Below, piece by piece: positions 1-7,107 of a stretch of DNA of 64,000 nt. The position numbers and the translations under genes are program-made. The number at the start of each line of letters is the position of its first letter. Positions within the stretch are counted from its first letter, which is position 1. The notes under the pieces are model-generated. The model searched no databases, was not told the DNA's origin, and was given only the letters and a program-made list of their open reading frames with translations. This stretch comes from Bacteroidia bacterium. GTDB taxonomy: Bacteria; Bacteroidota; Bacteroidia; J057. The stretch covers positions 62,001 to 126,000 of the forward strand of contig JAUIGE010000021.1 of the NCBI GenBank assembly GCA_030430205.1, given 5' to 3'.

Positions 1-629
1 ATCGGCAACAGATCGTCTTTGATGACTTCAGGTAAAATGTCTCCTTCTTCCAGGCCTACCCGTAGGCATTCCAGCACAGGAAAGCAGTAGCTGCTTTTTT
101 CGACCAGCGCCAATGCCGCCGGAAATAGCACACTGCTATGCGCAGGTTCTGTTATGATAGGAGTGAAAAAATGATCAGCATAGGCTGCCATATTTTTGGG
201 ATCAAGAAGAAGAAGTTCGATAAATGCTGCAAGAGAGCCTTCTGTATTGATGTTGCACAGGGTTTGCAAAGCCGTTCGCTTCATGAAGTAGTTGGTTTCC
301 CAAAGCATAAACTGCTCCTTCAGGAAAGCAGGAGTACTTTCATCATTGACGCTTTCCAGCAGGCCGATCAGCCTTGCCTTGCTGCTGCGCTCCCGCAGGC
401 TGTCGTCAGGGTAATTGAGGCGTATGCCCGCATAGAGGGTCGGGAGGTCTTTTTGAAGCAGCATGCTTCGGTCCAGGGCCTGAAAGATGGAATCTTTCTG
501 TGAGTTGGAAGCCCGATCCAACCGTTGGATCAAAGATTCTACATTGCGCCCTTCATTGCCACCCATATTGCAACTAAGGATGAGGACTGTCAGGAAGGTA
601 AAAAGGAATATTCTGCTTATCAGCTTCAT
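1..629 (-). CDS. Lipoprotein of unknown function (3' part beyond the window)
   Basis: Reading the minus strand from an ATG at 629 gives an open frame with no stop to the window edge, so about 209 residues are visible and the C-terminus is missing. The protein starts with a short basic and hydrophobic stretch ending in LILSCN, a good lipobox, so it should be a lipoprotein anchored at Cys20. The rest is soluble and helical, with repeated leucine-rich helices suggestive of TPR or HEAT-type repeats, but I recognise no family. The first intergenic stretch (630-691) separates it from a divergently transcribed oxidoreductase. Confidence 0.75.
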   Translation of the reverse strand, partial: MKLISRIFLFTFLTVLILSCNMGGNEGRNVESLIQRLDRASNSQKDSIFQALDRSMLLQKDLPTLYAGIRLNYPDDSLRERSSKARLIGLLESVNDESTPAFLKEQFMLWETNYFMKRTALQTLCNINTEGSLAAFIELLLLDPKNMAAYADHFFTPIITEPAHSSVLFPAALALVEKSSYCFPVLECLRVGLEEGDILPEVIKDDLLP

Positions 630-691
630 CTTTTAATTCAAATTTTGCTCAAAATTAAGCGCAATTTAGGACTATTTCCTATTTTGTCGCC

Positions 692-1672
692 ATGCTCAAA
701 GTAGGACTCGTAGGAGCAGGTCATTTAGGGAAAATCCATTTGCGCCTGCTACAAGAAATCCCAACCATTGAATTGGTGGGATTTTATGATACAGATGAAA
801 AAGTTGCGGCGAAGGTAGCTGAGGAGTTTGGGGAAAAGGCATTTCCTACCATGGAATCGCTGATCGCTGAAATAGACGCCCTCGATATCGTCACCCCGAC
901 CATCAATCATTTTGTATGTGGACAAAAAGCCCTGCAGGCGGGGAAACATATTTTTGTGGAAAAACCGCTTGCCCATACACTCGAAGAAGCAGAAAAACTG
1001 CTTCAGATGGCGGAAGAAATAGGCGTTATCGCCCAGGTAGGGCATGTGGAGCGCTTCAATCCCGCCTTCCTGGCAGTAGACGGCAATACCCTCAATCCGA
1101 TGTTTATCGAAGGCCACCGCCTGGCTCAATACAACCCTCGCGGCACAGATGTGTCGGTTGTTTTGGATCTGATGATCCATGACCTGGATGTGGTGCTGAG
1201 TGTGGTAAATTCTCCCATCAGTCACATCAGCGCCTCCGGCGTCTCTGTGGTCAGTCAGTCACCTGACATCGCCAATGCCCGCATCGAGTTCGCCAACGGC
1301 TGCGTCGCCAACCTCACGGCAAGCCGTATCTCGCTCAAAAATATGCGCCGCCTGCGCTTCTTCCAGCAAAGCGCCTATGTAGCGGTCGATTTCCTCAAAA
1401 AGGAAACCGAGCTGGTGCGCCTCACCGACGATAAGCCCGCCTCGCCTATGGCATTCGAAGTGAATACCGGCGATCAAAAACGCTATTTGCTCTATGAAAA
1501 GCCCGCCTCACCGCCTGTCAATGCCATCAAAATGGAGCTGGAAGAATTTGCCAATTCTATCATGTCAGATGCGCCCGTGCGCGTATCGCTGCGCGATGGC
1601 TACAAGGCGCTGAAAGCGGCTTATGAGATTGTGGAGAAAATTGAGGCGCGGCGGGGGATGTTTGGGGAATGA
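692..1672 (+). CDS. Gfo/Idh/MocA family NAD(P)-dependent oxidoreductase
   Basis: The 326-residue protein opens with a Rossmann fingerprint (GAGHLG, residues 8-13) and has the family hallmark EKP at 90-92, followed by GHVERFNP (117-124) and a MIHDLD segment near 161-166 where the family places its catalytic His. Such enzymes oxidise or reduce a sugar hydroxyl using bound NAD(P). The GHVERFNP signature resembles UDP-GlcNAc 3-dehydrogenase (GnnA) of lipid A 2,3-diamino-sugar synthesis, but the usual aminotransferase partner is not next to it, so the substrate is left open. A TATTTTG box at 680-686 lies only a few bases before the ATG, which could mean a very short or absent leader. Confidence 0.88.
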   Translation: MLKVGLVGAGHLGKIHLRLLQEIPTIELVGFYDTDEKVAAKVAEEFGEKAFPTMESLIAEIDALDIVTPTINHFVCGQKALQAGKHIFVEKPLAHTLEEAEKLLQMAEEIGVIAQVGHVERFNPAFLAVDGNTLNPMFIEGHRLAQYNPRGTDVSVVLDLMIHDLDVVLSVVNSPISHISASGVSVVSQSPDIANARIEFANGCVANLTASRISLKNMRRLRFFQQSAYVAVDFLKKETELVRLTDDKPASPMAFEVNTGDQKRYLLYEKPASPPVNAIKMELEEFANSIMSDAPVRVSLRDGYKALKAAYEIVEKIEARRGMFGE

Positions 1673-1676
1673 TTTT

Positions 1677-1776
1677 TTCTCTATTCTCTCCTCTCTATTC
1701 TCTCCTCTCTATTCTCTCCTCTCTATTCTCTCCTCTCTATTCTCTCCTCTCTATTCTCTATCCTCTCCTCTCCCCA
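1677..1776. repeat. 14-bp (2 x 7) pyrimidine-rich tandem array
   Basis: About six head-to-tail copies of CTCTATTCTCTCCT fill the space between the stop of the oxidoreductase and the stop of the converging epimerase gene. The unit is two heptamers (CTCTATT, CTCTCCT). The last copies, which degenerate, encode the final residues and stop codon of the epimerase on the other strand. Confidence 0.9.
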
Positions 1777-2731
1777 AAAACGCCTTCCCCGTTTCCTCAA
1801 TCACCTCATCAATAGGCGTATAGCTCAGGCCCAGCTGATGTGCTTTTTCTCCATGGTAAAAAGTCTGCTGATGGGAGCTGCGAAGGGTTTCGCGGGTGAT
1901 GAGGGCTGTCCTGCCTCGCAGGTATGCGAGCATTTCGGAAGCCCAGCCGAGGGGCTGGAGGAGGAATGGCGGAAAGAGAATGCCCGGCGGTTTTTTGCCG
2001 AGGGACTTTGCCACCTTGCCAAAAAATTCTTTTTGGCTGAGATTGGCCGCTGAAAGGATAAACCTTTCCCCTTTTTCAAAATCACTCTCCAGCGCAAGGC
2101 GCAGGGCCCTGGCGACATCGCGTGCCGCGACATAGCCCGAGACGCCCCGGTTGTAAAAAGGCAGGCCTTTGTAAAGGGTCGCAAATATCCTGGACGTATT
2201 TTCCGTCCAATCGCCGGGGCCCAGCACCATCACGGGATTGAGGATGACTGCCGGAAGGCCTTCCGCCAGGCCTCGATAGACCTCCATTTCGGCAGCGCGC
2301 TTGCTGCGTCCGTAGTTGTGATGCTTTTCCTTATCCTGCCATTTGCTTTCTTCATCTACCCATTCGCCCTTTCCCGCACGCCCCGTCGCACTGGACGAAC
2401 TCAGGTGCACCAGCTTTTTGATGCCTTTTTCCAAAGCTACATTTACGACATTGGCGGTGCCTCCCACATTGATTTCCTTCATCTGCCTGCGCTGAGGTTT
2501 GCTGAAACTGACCATGGCGGCTGCATGGATGACATAGTCTACGCCTTCCATGGCCCGTTCCAGGGAGTAGAGGTCGAGGACATCGCCCTCCACGATTTCT
2601 ACCATGGATTGCCAGGGAAATTTTCTGCCTTCGGGATTGCGCACCAGCAGGCGCAACTCATGACCTGCTTCGAGCAGTTCATTTACGATATAGTGGCCGA
2701 TAAAGCCTGTGCCGCCTGTGATGAGTATCAA
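1751..2731 (-). CDS. NAD-dependent epimerase/dehydratase family (extended SDR)
   Basis: An extended short-chain dehydrogenase of about 326 residues. The nucleotide-binding motif GGTGFIG is at residues 6-12, and the catalytic pair is YGRSK (Tyr140, Lys144) preceded by a Ser-rich segment (SSSSATG, 111-117). It is closest in feel to dihydroflavonol-4-reductase-like or hopanoid-associated sugar epimerases. No ATG fits the N-terminus: the frame extends upstream to 2812, but a TTG at 2731 places the Rossmann strand (ILITGG) at the correct distance from the start, so I chose it. The C-terminal residues and TAG stop lie inside the heptamer repeat array. Confidence 0.85.
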   Translation of the reverse strand: MILITGGTGFIGHYIVNELLEAGHELRLLVRNPEGRKFPWQSMVEIVEGDVLDLYSLERAMEGVDYVIHAAAMVSFSKPQRRQMKEINVGGTANVVNVALEKGIKKLVHLSSSSATGRAGKGEWVDEESKWQDKEKHHNYGRSKRAAEMEVYRGLAEGLPAVILNPVMVLGPGDWTENTSRIFATLYKGLPFYNRGVSGYVAARDVARALRLALESDFEKGERFILSAANLSQKEFFGKVAKSLGKKPPGILFPPFLLQPLGWASEMLAYLRGRTALITRETLRSSHQQTFYHGEKAHQLGLSYTPIDEVIEETGKAFLGRGEDRE

Positions 2732-2868
2732 GAGAATGTGGAAAGTTGAAGAGTGGAAATTTGTAATTGAAAAAGAGGAACTTTGATTAAATTCGCAGGC
2801 GCAAAATAGCAATTACTAAGAAAAATCATTCTCTAATTTCCTCATTTCAACCTTTCCAATTTCTTTCC

Positions 2869-4023
2869 ATGGATTTATCTGTATTCTTTGATCCTGTTTC
2901 ATCGGTTTTGTTTGAAGGTATAAAAGGCAACCAACTGGGCAGCCGCGCCTGGACAGTGGGAAGTACATTCCCGGACTGGTCACAGGCCGATATCGTGATT
3001 TTGGGGGTGAAAGAGGAGGGGAAAAAGCAGAGCATGGCTCAGGCCGTACGGCCTTTTCTCTATAGCCTGAGCCTGCCACATGAAAATCTGGCCCTGGCTG
3101 ATTTGGGGGATTTGAAGCTGAAAGACAGCCCTGAGGCTACCTATGATGTGCTTGCCTATGTCCTGGAGCAGCTAAAAGCTGCGGGCAAAACCGTGATGCT
3201 GCTGTCAGACAGCCCTGAAGCAAGCTATGCGCAATACCTGTCATTTGCGAGCCAGGAAAACTGGATCAACTATGTTCACATAGGCCATCAGTTTCATCTG
3301 CATGAACCTGATACTGCTCCGCCTCATAAGACTTTCAACCGGCAGATTTTTTTGCACGAACCCAATTGCCTTTTTTCCTATACCAACCTGGGCTTTCAGC
3401 GCTATTTCGTTGGAGAGGAGGAAATAGAGGGTTTGCGCGATCTGCATTTCAACTATCGCCGATATGGCGAACTGGCTGATAAACTGGCGCTGGCAGAGCC
3501 CTATCTGCGCGAAGCGCAGATGCTCAGCTTTGAGATGAGCGCCATCCGCCAGACCGCCTGTCCGGCGGCCCTGATGCCTTCTCCCGGCGGATTTTCCGCC
3601 CTGGAAGCCTGCCAGCTCGCCCGCTATGCGGGCAATAGCCCCCAGCTGCACAGCAGCTGTTTCAATGGCCTAAGCCTCGACCGCGACCTCAATGGACAAA
3701 GTGTCCATCTGCTGGCCACCATGATGTGGTATTTTATGGAAGGCTTTTACCATCGCCCCAAAAACATCCAGCCCACCGACCTCAAGCAATTGAGGCGATA
3801 CAATGTGCAGCTAAGAGCTGCTATCGAGCAGATCAATTTTTACTACGATGCTGCCAATCAGCATTGGTGGATGGAGGTGTCCCTTCCCAATGAGATTGGG
3901 AAAACGCATCCCAAATCCAGGCTGATTGCCTGTTCAGAAGATGACTACCAGACGGCTCGTCATGACGAGATTCCGGAGCGCTGGTGGAAGACTTTTCATA
4001 AGCTTGAAAAGCTGGAGGGCTAG
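2869..4023 (+). CDS. Ureohydrolase (arginase/formimidoylglutamase)-like protein, probably metal-site deficient
   Basis: The 384-residue protein aligns by eye to the Bacteroidota formimidoylglutamase-like branch of the arginase superfamily. It has a YTNLGFQRYFV block (171-181), EPYLREAQMLSFEMSAIRQ (210-228) and GGFSALEACQLARYAG (240-255). The residues that bind the two Mn ions in real ureohydrolases look lost: the GGxH position reads LLSDSPE (111-117), the DAHxD position reads HIGHQFH (137-143), and the SFDxD position reads SFEMS (220-224). A catalytic arginase role is therefore unlikely; a regulatory or pseudoenzyme role is inference. The gene stands alone, after a short spacer from the divergent epimerase. 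Confidence 0.8.
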   Translation: MDLSVFFDPVSSVLFEGIKGNQLGSRAWTVGSTFPDWSQADIVILGVKEEGKKQSMAQAVRPFLYSLSLPHENLALADLGDLKLKDSPEATYDVLAYVLEQLKAAGKTVMLLSDSPEASYAQYLSFASQENWINYVHIGHQFHLHEPDTAPPHKTFNRQIFLHEPNCLFSYTNLGFQRYFVGEEEIEGLRDLHFNYRRYGELADKLALAEPYLREAQMLSFEMSAIRQTACPAALMPSPGGFSALEACQLARYAGNSPQLHSSCFNGLSLDRDLNGQSVHLLATMMWYFMEGFYHRPKNIQPTDLKQLRRYNVQLRAAIEQINFYYDAANQHWWMEVSLPNEIGKTHPKSRLIACSEDDYQTARHDEIPERWWKTFHKLEKLEG

Positions 4024-4025
4024 GT

Positions 4026-4140
4026 AAGAGGGGACGCTGATTTACGCAGATCGTTATGATTTTTTATGATAAGAAAAGGGTATTAAGGGATTAAGCATAA
4101 CAGATCATAATAACCAGCGAAAATCTGCGTCAAATTCTTC
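4026..4140. repeat. Imperfect palindromic intergenic element
   Basis: The spacer between two converging genes holds an imperfect inverted repeat: GACGCTGATTTACGCAGAT and TTATGAT on the left are matched by ATCATAA and AATCTGCGTC on the right. A related left arm (GAGGGGACGCAGATTGTAAATCAG) recurs at about 52116-52139 upstream of the TetR gene, so this looks like a dispersed short element that may act as a bidirectional terminator here. Confidence 0.5.
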
Positions 4141-4142
4141 TC

Positions 4143-5429
4143 TCAGGAGCGATACTTCTCCCCCCACTGCGCCTCCAGAAAGCGTTTGATCTTCACCTCC
4201 GAGCCGATCTCCTTCGGTTCATAAAAAACCGTGCCTTCCAGCCCAACGGGCAGGAATTCCTGGTTCCCTGAACCTCCCTGAAAATCATGAGAGTACTTAT
4301 AGTCCTTGCCGTAGTCCAGGTTTTTCATAAACTGGGTGGGGGCGTTGCGGAGGTGGAGAGGCACGGGCCGCGGCGGGTCCTGCTTGACAAGGCTCATGGC
4401 CTTGTTGATAGAGGCGTAGGCCGCATTGCTTTTGGCGGAGGTCGCCAGGTAGGTGGTGCATTGGGCGAGGATGATCCTCGCTTCGGGCATGCCGATCACG
4501 TTGATCGACTGGAAGGTCGCGTTAGCGATGAGGATGGCGTTGGGATTGGCATTGCCGATGTCCTCGGAAGCGAGGATGATGAGGCGTCTTGCGATGAATT
4601 TGATGTCTTCGCCACCGTCGAGCATGCGCGCCAGCCAGTAGATGGCGGCGTTGGGATCGCTGCCGCGCACGGATTTGATAAAAGCCGATATGATGTCGTA
4701 ATGCTGTTCGCCGGATTTGTCATACAAAGCCACATGCTCCTGGGCTGCGGCCATGAGCGCTTCATCCGTCACCACGATTTTTTCCTCCCCTGTATGCGTA
4801 TTGATAAAAATTTCCAGCAAACTCAGGCTCTTGCGCGCATCTCCTCCTGCAATCCTGTAAATGGCATTTGTCTCCTTTAACTCAATGTCATAATCGCTCA
4901 GAATTTCATCGTTTTTGATGGCAAAAGCGAGCAATTCATCCACTTCCTCCGGCCCCAGGGGCTCCAGCTTATATACCTGGGAGCGAGAAAGCAAGGCGGC
5001 ATTCACTTCGAAGGAAGGATTTTCTGTGGTCGCGCCGATAAGGGTGACGAGGCCTTTTTCGACTGCGCCGAGCAGGGAATCCTGCTGGGATTTGTTGAAG
5101 CGATGGATCTCATCGATGAAGAGAATGGTTCCCGGAAAACGGCGCGCATGCGCGATGACTTCCCGCACGTCTTTGACGCCAGCCGCCACAGCGCTGAGTT
5201 GTTTGAAAGGCCTATCGGCCATCTGGGCCAGGATTTGTGCCAAAGTGGTTTTACCTACCCCCGGAGGACCCCAGAAGATAAGAGAAGGAATGCGCTTGCT
5301 ACGCACGATATGCATGAAAGGCGAATTTTCTTTCAGCAAATGCTTCTGGCCGATGACTTCTTCCAGTTTTTTCGGTCTAATGCGTTCAGCAAGTGGGGGC
5401 AAATGTGCCGTTTGATTGAAGAGATCCAT
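4143..5429 (-). CDS. rarA: Replication-associated recombination protein A (RarA/MgsA) AAA+ ATPase
   Basis: A 428-residue clamp-loader-like ATPase acting at stalled replication forks. Visible motifs are Walker A GPPGVGKTT (54-62), Walker B LFIDEIHR (103-110) and sensor 1 GATTENPSF (132-140), followed by the helical C-terminal region typical of RarA/WRNIP1 (YWLARMLDGGED, EDIGNANP, GYKYSHDF-like end). The start is the ATG at 5429 giving MDLFNQTAHLPPLAERIRP; the frame stays open upstream only because it reads through a heptamer repeat array, which yields an artefactual SIIHCPLSI-type extension. Length and motif order are normal for the family. Confidence 0.95.
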   Translation of the reverse strand: MDLFNQTAHLPPLAERIRPKKLEEVIGQKHLLKENSPFMHIVRSKRIPSLIFWGPPGVGKTTLAQILAQMADRPFKQLSAVAAGVKDVREVIAHARRFPGTILFIDEIHRFNKSQQDSLLGAVEKGLVTLIGATTENPSFEVNAALLSRSQVYKLEPLGPEEVDELLAFAIKNDEILSDYDIELKETNAIYRIAGGDARKSLSLLEIFINTHTGEEKIVVTDEALMAAAQEHVALYDKSGEQHYDIISAFIKSVRGSDPNAAIYWLARMLDGGEDIKFIARRLIILASEDIGNANPNAILIANATFQSINVIGMPEARIILAQCTTYLATSAKSNAAYASINKAMSLVKQDPPRPVPLHLRNAPTQFMKNLDYGKDYKYSHDFQGGSGNQEFLPVGLEGTVFYEPKEIGSEVKIKRFLEAQWGEKYRS

Positions 5430-5570
5430 AGGAATGGAAAATTGACGGTGGAAAATTGACAGTGGATAATGGATAATGGACAATTGACGATGGATAATGG
5501 ATAATGGACAATGGATAATGGACAATGGATAATGGACAATGGATAATGGATAATTGACAGTGGAAAAGTA
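5430..5570. repeat. Heptanucleotide tandem array (GGATAAT/GGACAAT family)
   Basis: Roughly twenty 7-nt units run directly up to the rarA start codon: mostly GGATAAT and GGACAAT, with TGACGAT, TGACAGT and GGAAAAT variants. The array occupies most of the space between the divergently transcribed rarA and the saccharopine dehydrogenase-like gene, so it sits in what should be both promoters. Confidence 0.9.
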
Positions 5571-5637
5571 AGAACTTAAAAAGAAAATCTTTGGCTATAT
5601 TCGCCCCAAATTATCGAATTAATTACCAACGATCATT

Positions 5638-6831
5638 ATGTCAAAAGTACTCATCATTGGAGCGGGAGGTGTAAGCCGTGTTGTCGTGCAAAAATGCGCA
5701 TCTTTACCACATGTTTTCTCTGAAATCATGCTCGCAAGTCGCACAAAATCCAAATGCGATGTCATCGCACGTGAAGTAGGACAGGGCCGTGTGCAAACCG
5801 CACAGGTAGATGCAGAGAATGTTCCCGAGCTTACCGCTCTGATTCGCTCTTTTGGGCCCAAATTGGTCATCCATGTGGCTTTGCCTTACCAGGATCTGAC
5901 GATCATGGATGCATGCCTGGAGGCGGGCGTTCACTATCTGGACACAGCTAACTATGAGCCGAAAGAGGAGGCAAAATTTGAATATAGCTGGCAGTGGGCC
6001 TACCAGGACCGATTTAAGGAAAAAGGGCTTACCGCACTTTTGGGCTGCGGATTTGATCCTGGCGTGACCAGCATTTTTACTGCCTATGCAGCCAAGCATT
6101 ATTTCGATGAAATCCATTACCTCGACATCGTCGATTGCAATGGCGGCGATCACGGCAAAGCCTTTGCCACCAACTTCAACCCCGAAATCAACATCCGGGA
6201 GATCACCCAAAATGGCCGATACTGGAAAGATGGCGCCTGGGTAGAAACAGCCCCCTTTGAAATCCGCAAGGATTTAAATTATCCAAATATCGGCGCAAGA
6301 CCTTCTTATGTCCTTTACCATGAGGAATTGGAGTCTTTGGTTAAAAATTTCCCCACGATCAAGCAAGCTCGCTTTTGGATGACTTTTGGAGACGAATACC
6401 TCACGCACCTGCGTGTGATTCAGAATATCGGCATGGCACGGATCGATCCGGTCATGTACAAAGGCGTGGAGATCATCCCCCTTCAGTTCCTGAAGGAAGT
6501 ATTGCCCGATCCGGGCGATCTGGGTGAAAACTACTCTGGAGAGACCTCCATCGGCTGCCGCATACGCGGTATCAAAGATGGCAAAGAAAAGACCTACTAC
6601 ATCTGGAACAACTGCAGCCACCAGGCTGCCTATGATGAAACCGGTGCGCAGGGCGTGTCATACACTACCGGTGTTCCAGCGATGATCGGTGCCAAAATGT
6701 TGCTGGAAGGACATTGGAGCGGTGCGGGTGTGTTTAATGTTGAAGAATTCAATCCTGATCCTTTCCTGAAAGACCTGGCTACCTATGGTCTGCCATGGCA
6801 TGAGGAGTTTGATGGGGATCTGGAACTGTAG
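5638..6831 (+). CDS. Saccharopine dehydrogenase family protein, likely carboxynorspermidine synthase
   Basis: The 397-residue protein begins with a Rossmann motif (VLIIGAGGVSRVV, residues 4-16) and carries the saccharopine dehydrogenase core: LVIHVALPYQDLTIMDACLEAG, YLDTANYEP, and LLGCGFDPGVTSIFTAY. Among Bacteroidota this architecture is usually the carboxynorspermidine/carboxyspermidine dehydrogenase of the alternative polyamine pathway, which condenses aspartate semialdehyde with a diamine using NADPH. Lysine-pathway saccharopine dehydrogenase is the alternative. No decarboxylase partner is adjacent, so the polyamine assignment rests on family resemblance only. A TATATTCG segment near 5595 may be its -7 box. 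Confidence 0.85.
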   Translation: MSKVLIIGAGGVSRVVVQKCASLPHVFSEIMLASRTKSKCDVIAREVGQGRVQTAQVDAENVPELTALIRSFGPKLVIHVALPYQDLTIMDACLEAGVHYLDTANYEPKEEAKFEYSWQWAYQDRFKEKGLTALLGCGFDPGVTSIFTAYAAKHYFDEIHYLDIVDCNGGDHGKAFATNFNPEINIREITQNGRYWKDGAWVETAPFEIRKDLNYPNIGARPSYVLYHEELESLVKNFPTIKQARFWMTFGDEYLTHLRVIQNIGMARIDPVMYKGVEIIPLQFLKEVLPDPGDLGENYSGETSIGCRIRGIKDGKEKTYYIWNNCSHQAAYDETGAQGVSYTTGVPAMIGAKMLLEGHWSGAGVFNVEEFNPDPFLKDLATYGLPWHEEFDGDLEL

Positions 6832-6911
6832 AAGCTTGCTGCATGTTAATTTGAAAGAGATGGTTCTTCTAACATGTTAGTGGAGTTCAAAAAACGAAGC
6901 TTTTGAGTTGT

Positions 6912-7026
6912 AACACCCCTTGCGCAAAATCGCCCCCTCAAGGGGGCTAGCGCTACCCAGAAGGCGTTTTTACGCCTTTTAATCAACGTCAGCCCCCTTG
7001 AGGGGGCGTCTAGGACGAGGGGTGTT
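6912..7026. repeat. Compound palindromic element with three hairpins
   Basis: Two exact inverse copies of an 18-bp arm (6931-6948 and 6991-7008) are each hairpins on their own (CCCCCT-CA-AGGGGG). Between them is a third hairpin, AAGGCG-TTTTTA-CGCCTT (6961-6976), followed by a T-run. Outer arms AACACCCCT (6912-6920) and GAGGGGTGTTT (7017-7027) close the whole unit. It follows the stop of the dehydrogenase gene and could serve as its terminator. The fold is of REP or MITE type, but I see no terminal duplication or second full copy in the window. Confidence 0.7.
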
Positions 7027-7107
7027 TCATGCGCAAGAACACTGCTCCACTAAAGATCTCAATAAACCAAATCTTTTACGCAAGGATTTTTGAAGTATTG
7101 TGAAACC

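Noticed and set aside
5430-5539. An N-terminal SIIHCPLSI-type extension of RarA
   Set aside because: It is only the translation of the heptamer array; RarA proteins begin with the MDLFNQ-like segment.
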